26,091 bases of DNA, taken from JAVBPT01 sp031549455 (lineage in GTDB: Bacteria; Bacillota; Clostridia; Lachnospirales; JAKSVV01). The notes beneath the pieces are model-generated. The model saw only the letters and a list, made by a program, of their open reading frames with translations. It was not told where the DNA came from and ran no database searches. This document shows positions 22,303 to 26,091 of this stretch, piece after piece. The position numbers were made by a program, and so were the translations under genes. The stretch is taken from NCBI GenBank assembly GCA_031549455.1, contig JAVBPT010000061.1, positions 1 to 26,091 of the forward strand. The letters are read 5' to 3'. Each line of letters starts with the position of its first letter. The stretch's first letter is position 1.

Positions 22303-23235
22303 ATGGAATTTTCACATGTACCGGTGATGCTCAACGAGACTATAGAGATGTTAAAAATAAAAGCAAACGGGATATATGTGGACGGCACGGTTGGTGGTGC
22401 TGGACACGCAAGCAAAATTTGTGAAAAATTAAACAAGGAAGGAATGTTCATTGGAATAGATCAAGACACGGATGCCTTAAGCTATTCAAAAAAAATTCTA
22501 GAAAAGTATACAAGCACAAAACACCTAATACATGAAAACTACAAAAATCTAAAAAATACGCTAAATCTATTGCAAATCGAAAAAGTAGATGGTATACTCA
22601 TAGACATAGGGGTTTCGTCCTATCAAATAGATAGTGAAAACCGAGGTTTCTCCTATATGAGAAACGCGAGATTAGATATGAGAATGAATCAAGATGCAGA
22701 GTTTTCTGCAGATGATGTCATAAATCATTATCAAGAAAAAAAACTTGTCGAAATACTTTATAAGTATGGGGAAGAGCCATTTGCTAAAAAAATTGCACAC
22801 AATATTGTTATTGCAAGAGAAGATAAAAAAATTGAGACAACGTTCGAACTTGTGGATATTATAGAAAAATCCATTCCCAAAAAATATAGACAAGAAGGAC
22901 ATGTCGCAAAAAAAACTTTTCAAGCAATACGAATTGAGGTCAATAATGAACTAGAGATTTTAGAGAATGCAATAGAAGAGATGATAAATGTATTAAGTGT
23001 TGGTGGTAGACTTTGTATAATAACTTTTCACTCACTAGAGGATCGGATTGTGAAAGAAAAATTTAGACGAGCTGTCAACACATGTGTATGTCCAAGAGAA
23101 CTACCTGTGTGCGTATGTGGGAACAAACCACAGGGACAGATTGTCACACAAAAACCAATCATACCAAGTGAGAAAGAGTTATTACAAAACAGCAGAGCAA
23201 GGAGTGCGAAGCTAAGAGTTTTTGAGAAAAAATAA
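22303..23235 (+). CDS. rsmH: 16S rRNA (cytosine-1402-N4)-methyltransferase
   Basis: RsmH (MraW) methylates C1402 in the ribosomal P site using SAM. The 310-residue product has 'SHVPVMLNETIEML', the SAM loop 'YVDGTVGGAGHA' (25-36), 'FIGIDQDTDAL', 'VDGILIDIGVSSYQID', 'RGFSYMRNARLDMRM', 'TFQAIRIEVNNEL' and 'IITFHSLEDRIVKE', all hallmark segments. A C-terminal 'CVCPRELPVCVCG' holds the four-cysteine motif seen in many Firmicute RsmH proteins. A GGGAG site lies seven bases before the ATG. The coding sequence looks more A-rich than that of the flanking genes. Confidence 0.96.
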   Translation: MEFSHVPVMLNETIEMLKIKANGIYVDGTVGGAGHASKICEKLNKEGMFIGIDQDTDALSYSKKILEKYTSTKHLIHENYKNLKNTLNLLQIEKVDGILIDIGVSSYQIDSENRGFSYMRNARLDMRMNQDAEFSADDVINHYQEKKLVEILYKYGEEPFAKKIAHNIVIAREDKKIETTFELVDIIEKSIPKKYRQEGHVAKKTFQAIRIEVNNELEILENAIEEMINVLSVGGRLCIITFHSLEDRIVKEKFRRAVNTCVCPRELPVCVCGNKPQGQIVTQKPIIPSEKELLQNSRARSAKLRVFEKK

Positions 23236-23252
23236 TCAAAGGGGTTTAAGGG

Positions 23253-23675
23253 ATGAGTAGGGTTAGTTATAATAATTACATATATGGAAATTTGGCTTAC
23301 GAGGAAGAAGAACGAAGTGCTGATTATAGAAATTTTGATATTAAAGTTGAAAAGACACCGGGTCTTTCAGTAAGGCCAAAGCCCATTAGCAAAAGCTCCT
23401 TGCTTTTGTTGTGTGTAGCGGTATTTGTGGCAGCGATTACAGTTTTGACGCAGTACACAACAGGAAAATATAAACAAAGTCTAATTGTGGGTCTTCAATC
23501 AGAGATTAAACAAGTTGAAGATGAAATTTACAACACAGATGTTAAAATTGCCGAAACATTGGACATCAATAATGTTAAAAAAATTGCAATGGGAAAACTA
23601 GGCATGGTTAGTACGGCGGATTATCAAGTACGATACATCGACATACCTAGCAGTAATTATACGGTAAATTATTAG
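23253..23675 (+). CDS. ftsL: FtsL/DivIC-like cell division protein
   Basis: This is a single-pass bitopic protein of 140 residues. An acidic, Tyr-rich cytoplasmic N-terminus (1-46) precedes one membrane span (about 48-68, 'SSLLLLCVAVFVAAITVLTQY'). A coiled-coil-like ectodomain ('LQSEIKQVEDEIYNTDVKIAETLD') follows, then 'IEKIAMGKLGM'-type sequence ('VKKIAMGKLGMVSTADYQV'), which is characteristic of FtsL. FtsL, DivIC and FtsQ form the septal complex that activates the PBP. Sequence conservation is low in this family, so the call rests on topology, the 'A-x-x-x-LGM' segment and position between rsmH and the PBP gene. GGTTTAAGGG precedes the ATG. Confidence 0.82.
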   Translation: MSRVSYNNYIYGNLAYEEEERSADYRNFDIKVEKTPGLSVRPKPISKSSLLLLCVAVFVAAITVLTQYTTGKYKQSLIVGLQSEIKQVEDEIYNTDVKIAETLDINNVKKIAMGKLGMVSTADYQVRYIDIPSSNYTVNY

Positions 23676-23685
23676 GAATAAAGTA

Positions 23686-25860
23686 ATGAGAGAAAAAAAT
23701 AAAACCAAGAGTAAAGTGAAGAATAAAAATATAACGAAAATAAGAGCTATTTTTTTAGGTCTTATTTTTGCTTTTATCCTCTTCGCGCTAACTGCAAACA
23801 TTATTTATATTCAGATTGTAAAGGGAGAAGAGTATAGGCGGCTTGCAAGTATGCAACAAGTGACAAAAAGTAATAAAATTTTGAATCCAATTCGCGGAAG
23901 TATAAAGGATCGAAACGGAAATGAGCTTGTCATTAGTAAAAGAATGTTTAATATTGTGCTCGATCCCCAAAATCTTGTGAAAATTAAGAAGGAAAACTTA
24001 GAAATTCTAAAGCAGTATTTAGCTGAAAAGCTAGAGATGAGTCTTTCCGATGTAGAAAAAGCAATTACACAAGAAAACCACTATACCATCCTTAAGAAAG
24101 CACTTAGTAAGGAATTGGCAGAAGAGATGAGGGAATACTTAACCGAGAATGAATATTCTTACATCTATTTTGAGGAAGTTTTTAAAAGGGAATATTTGGC
24201 TGGCATTTTTGCCTCCCACGTAATTGGTTTTGCAACCACAGAATCAGGTAGATGGGGTGTGGAGTTAAAATACGATTCTCATCTAAAAGGGGAAACTGGA
24301 AGGGAGTTTATTACTTTTGATAATGATATTCCGGTAAATGAGATTATTCCTCCAAAAGATGGATACTCAGTTGTGTTGACAATTGACAAGATTATTCAGA
24401 ATTTTATAGAGGATTCTATCCGAAGACTTGAGTTGGAATTCAAACCCCAAAATATTTCGATTATTGCAATGAATCCCAATACGGGAGAGATATTAGGAAT
24501 GGCGAGTTCGCCAGAATTTAATCCGAATACACCGCAGGATATACTGGATGAGGGGTATAGGGAAAGACTTTTGGCTTCAGGGGTGGGAGAAAATGATATT
24601 TTAAATGCCATCTGGAAAAATACCTCAATCACTAATTCATATGAACCAGGATCGACTTTTAAAGCCAACGTGATGGCAGCAGCTCTTGAGGAAAATATTA
24701 TTACTGTAAACACCAGATTTACCTGCACAGGGAAAAAGGTGTTATATGGGCAGGAGATCAAGTGTACCGCCAGTCATGGAGACCAATCAATTGAAGATGC
24801 ACTCAAAAATTCTTGTAACGTGGCACTAATGGAGATAGGACTGTTAATGGGAAAACAAAAATTTTATGATTATCAAAAAGCATTTGGCGTGGGAGAATTT
24901 ACAGAGATTGATTTACCGGGCGAAGAAAGTGCGCGCTCTTTAATGTATACTGCCAATGAGCTTGGACCTGTAGAGCTTGCAACCAGTTCCTTCGGACAGT
25001 CTTTTAACCAAACACCTATCCAGATGTTAACCTCTTTTATTTCAGTTATCAATGGCGGTAGACTTTTGAGGCCTTATACGGTTTCAAAAGTAATCGATAA
25101 AAATGGATCGATTATCTATCAGAACGCATCTCTTGAGATGAGGAGGGTATTATCCAAAGATGTTTCAAACATTATGAAGAAGTATCTGGAAACGGTTATT
25201 AGTCGTGGAACGGGAAAGCGGGCTTACGTAGAAGGGTATCGAATTGGGGGCAAAACGGCGACAGCAGAAAAGTTGCCAAGGGGATCTGGCAAGTATGTTA
25301 CCTCTTTTATTACATTTGCCCCGGTGGATGACCCTAAAATTGCTCTGATTGTCCTGGTGGATGACCCACAAACCACAGATCCATATGGAGGCACAGTTGC
25401 GGGCCCGATCGCACGTGAAATTATGGAAAAATCCCTGAAATATCTAGGGGTACCGAAATCCACAAGAACTACTGAGAAGCTAAATTTAGATGTGGAGGTT
25501 TCGCTCTCAAACTATGTGGATTACAATATTGTCAATGCGATTGCAGATTTACAGTCTAAAAAGTTAAGCTATCGAGTTGTCGGAAACGGAAGCTTTGTAG
25601 AAAGACAGGAGCCGGCAAGTGGAACCATACTGCCATACAACTCGCAAGTTCTTCTTTATGCGACTTCTAAATCAGATACGCTTGTGCCGATGCCAAATTT
25701 AATTAATCTGAAATATGAGGAGGCTCTAACAAAACTTAAAAATTTGGGGCTTGCGGTGGAGGAGAATGAGAAAAATAATGGCAAAATTGTTGAAAAGCAA
25801 ATTCCACTTTCAGGAGTAAAAATTGATTCGGGAACAAAAGTACTTTTGGAATATAAATGA
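23686..25860 (+). CDS. class B penicillin-binding protein with two PASTA domains (FtsI/SpoVD type)
   Basis: This is a 724-residue peptidoglycan transpeptidase. A short basic tail and one membrane anchor (about 20-44) are followed by the PBP dimerisation domain ('ILNPIRGSIKDRNGNELVIS', 65-84). The transpeptidase domain has 'YEPGSTFK' (nucleophile Ser323, Lys326), 'SCN' (376-378) and 'GGKTATAEK' (523-525). The third motif reads KTA instead of the usual KTG. Two PASTA units follow (about 605-665 and 666-724, e.g. 'VPMPNLINLKYEEALTKLKNLGL'). Class B PBPs with PASTA domains act in septal or spore-cortex wall synthesis. FtsI and SpoVD cannot be separated here; the KTA form and the second PBP gene downstream suggest that this is one of a pair. 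It starts ten bases after ftsL. Confidence 0.93.
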   Translation: MREKNKTKSKVKNKNITKIRAIFLGLIFAFILFALTANIIYIQIVKGEEYRRLASMQQVTKSNKILNPIRGSIKDRNGNELVISKRMFNIVLDPQNLVKIKKENLEILKQYLAEKLEMSLSDVEKAITQENHYTILKKALSKELAEEMREYLTENEYSYIYFEEVFKREYLAGIFASHVIGFATTESGRWGVELKYDSHLKGETGREFITFDNDIPVNEIIPPKDGYSVVLTIDKIIQNFIEDSIRRLELEFKPQNISIIAMNPNTGEILGMASSPEFNPNTPQDILDEGYRERLLASGVGENDILNAIWKNTSITNSYEPGSTFKANVMAAALEENIITVNTRFTCTGKKVLYGQEIKCTASHGDQSIEDALKNSCNVALMEIGLLMGKQKFYDYQKAFGVGEFTEIDLPGEESARSLMYTANELGPVELATSSFGQSFNQTPIQMLTSFISVINGGRLLRPYTVSKVIDKNGSIIYQNASLEMRRVLSKDVSNIMKKYLETVISRGTGKRAYVEGYRIGGKTATAEKLPRGSGKYVTSFITFAPVDDPKIALIVLVDDPQTTDPYGGTVAGPIAREIMEKSLKYLGVPKSTRTTEKLNLDVEVSLSNYVDYNIVNAIADLQSKKLSYRVVGNGSFVERQEPASGTILPYNSQVLLYATSKSDTLVPMPNLINLKYEEALTKLKNLGLAVEENEKNNGKIVEKQIPLSGVKIDSGTKVLLEYK

Positions 25861-25930
25861 TTTTGCGATTCTAAAATACCTTTTTGCTTAATAGATATGC
25901 TATAGAAAGTTTTTGTTTACAGGTAGAAAT

Positions 25931-26091
25931 TTGAACTTCTTAAATGTAGAAATTGGTTTATTTTATGTGAAAAGGTTTCGATTCTTTTTGATGCTTATTT
26001 TACTCGCGTTTGGCATCGTACTTTTTAGATTATTTTATATTTATATGATTGACTCGGATTGGTTAAAAGACAAAATTATTGGCCTACAAAC
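25931..26091 (+). CDS. second class B PBP, N-terminal start only (truncated by window end)
   Basis: An open frame runs to the window end and encodes a basic start, one membrane anchor ('FFLMLILLAFGIVLFRLFYIYM') and 'DSDWLKDKIIGLQ'. This is the pattern at the start of FtsI/SpoVD-type PBPs ('RLFYLQV..geWL..kA..Q'). Start choice is uncertain: TTG 25931 has an AGGTAG site, and GTG 25967 gives the more typical 'MKRFRFF' N-terminus. It lies 70 bases after the first PBP gene. Tandem PBP genes (ftsI plus spoVD) are common at this place in Clostridia. Confidence 0.65.
   Translation, partial: MNFLNVEIGLFYVKRFRFFLMLILLAFGIVLFRLFYIYMIDSDWLKDKIIGLQ

Noticed and set aside
22303..23235. Horizontal transfer of rsmH based on A-rich composition
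   Set aside because: Gene order mraZ-rsmH-ftsL-PBP is the standard dcw order and the shift is modest.

Overview
The window looks like chromosomal DNA from a motile, endospore-forming, low-GC Firmicute of class Clostridia. The pointers are a GerA-type germination gene, a flagellin and FliS, an mraZ-rsmH-ftsL-PBP division cluster, strong AGGAGG-type ribosome binding sites, AT-rich spacers, formate-THF ligase and a teichoic-acid-type linkage-unit glycosyltransferase. The FliK-like giant protein recalls Lachnospirales flagellar loci, but the genus cannot be named. No transposase, integrase, phage gene, CRISPR array, rRNA or convincing tRNA was seen.

Layout. (1) 1-411, minus strand: 5' part of a GerA-family spore germinant receptor gene. 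(2) 574-1866: a membrane-anchored extracellular protein with an Asn/Thr-rich repeat linker and a copper-amine-oxidase-N-like C-terminal domain. (3) 1943-3893: nadD, nadE and a DUF5662-like gene, ended by a terminator that overlaps the last stop codon. (4) 3970-11989: a tight seven-gene operon from a good sigma-A promoter. It encodes a split transketolase, a DUF362/ferredoxin protein, a membrane domain fused to UDP-GlcNAc 2-epimerase, a Nudix hydrolase, formate-THF ligase and a TagA/WecG glycosyltransferase. (5) 12013-14991: a nested hairpin, then gap, an unknown 163-codon gene and pgk. (6) 15028-20669: a motility block with two sigma-D (sigma-28)-type promoters, encoding a 970-residue FliK-like protein, a 34-residue ORF, a large flagellin and FliS. 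(7) 20678-21415, minus strand: a HAD-IB phosphatase, followed by a 424-bp spacer. (8) 21751 to the end: the division/wall cluster, with mraZ and its own operator boxes, rsmH, an ftsL-like gene, a PASTA-bearing class B PBP and the start of a second PBP.

How the genes fit together. The epimerase would make UDP-ManNAc, the donor that TagA uses to build the GlcNAc-ManNAc linkage unit of wall polymers. The epimerase's membrane half aligns by eye with TagO/WecA/MraY-type GlcNAc-1-P transferases but lacks every catalytic acidic/His motif, so it looks like a pseudoenzyme anchor. nadD and nadE complete NAD synthesis, gap and pgk catalyse the two lower-glycolysis steps around 1,3-bisphosphoglycerate, and fhs feeds one-carbon metabolism. 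The sigma-D-like elements tie the large unknown protein to the flagellin gene independently of its distant similarity to FliK.

The most interesting items are the pseudo-GT4/epimerase fusion, the sigma-D-controlled giant FliK-like protein with its embedded small ORF and promoter, the unknown gene between gap and pgk, and the nested hairpin plus operator-like palindrome ahead of gap. All domain calls come from reading the sequence and remembered family signatures; no database search was run.
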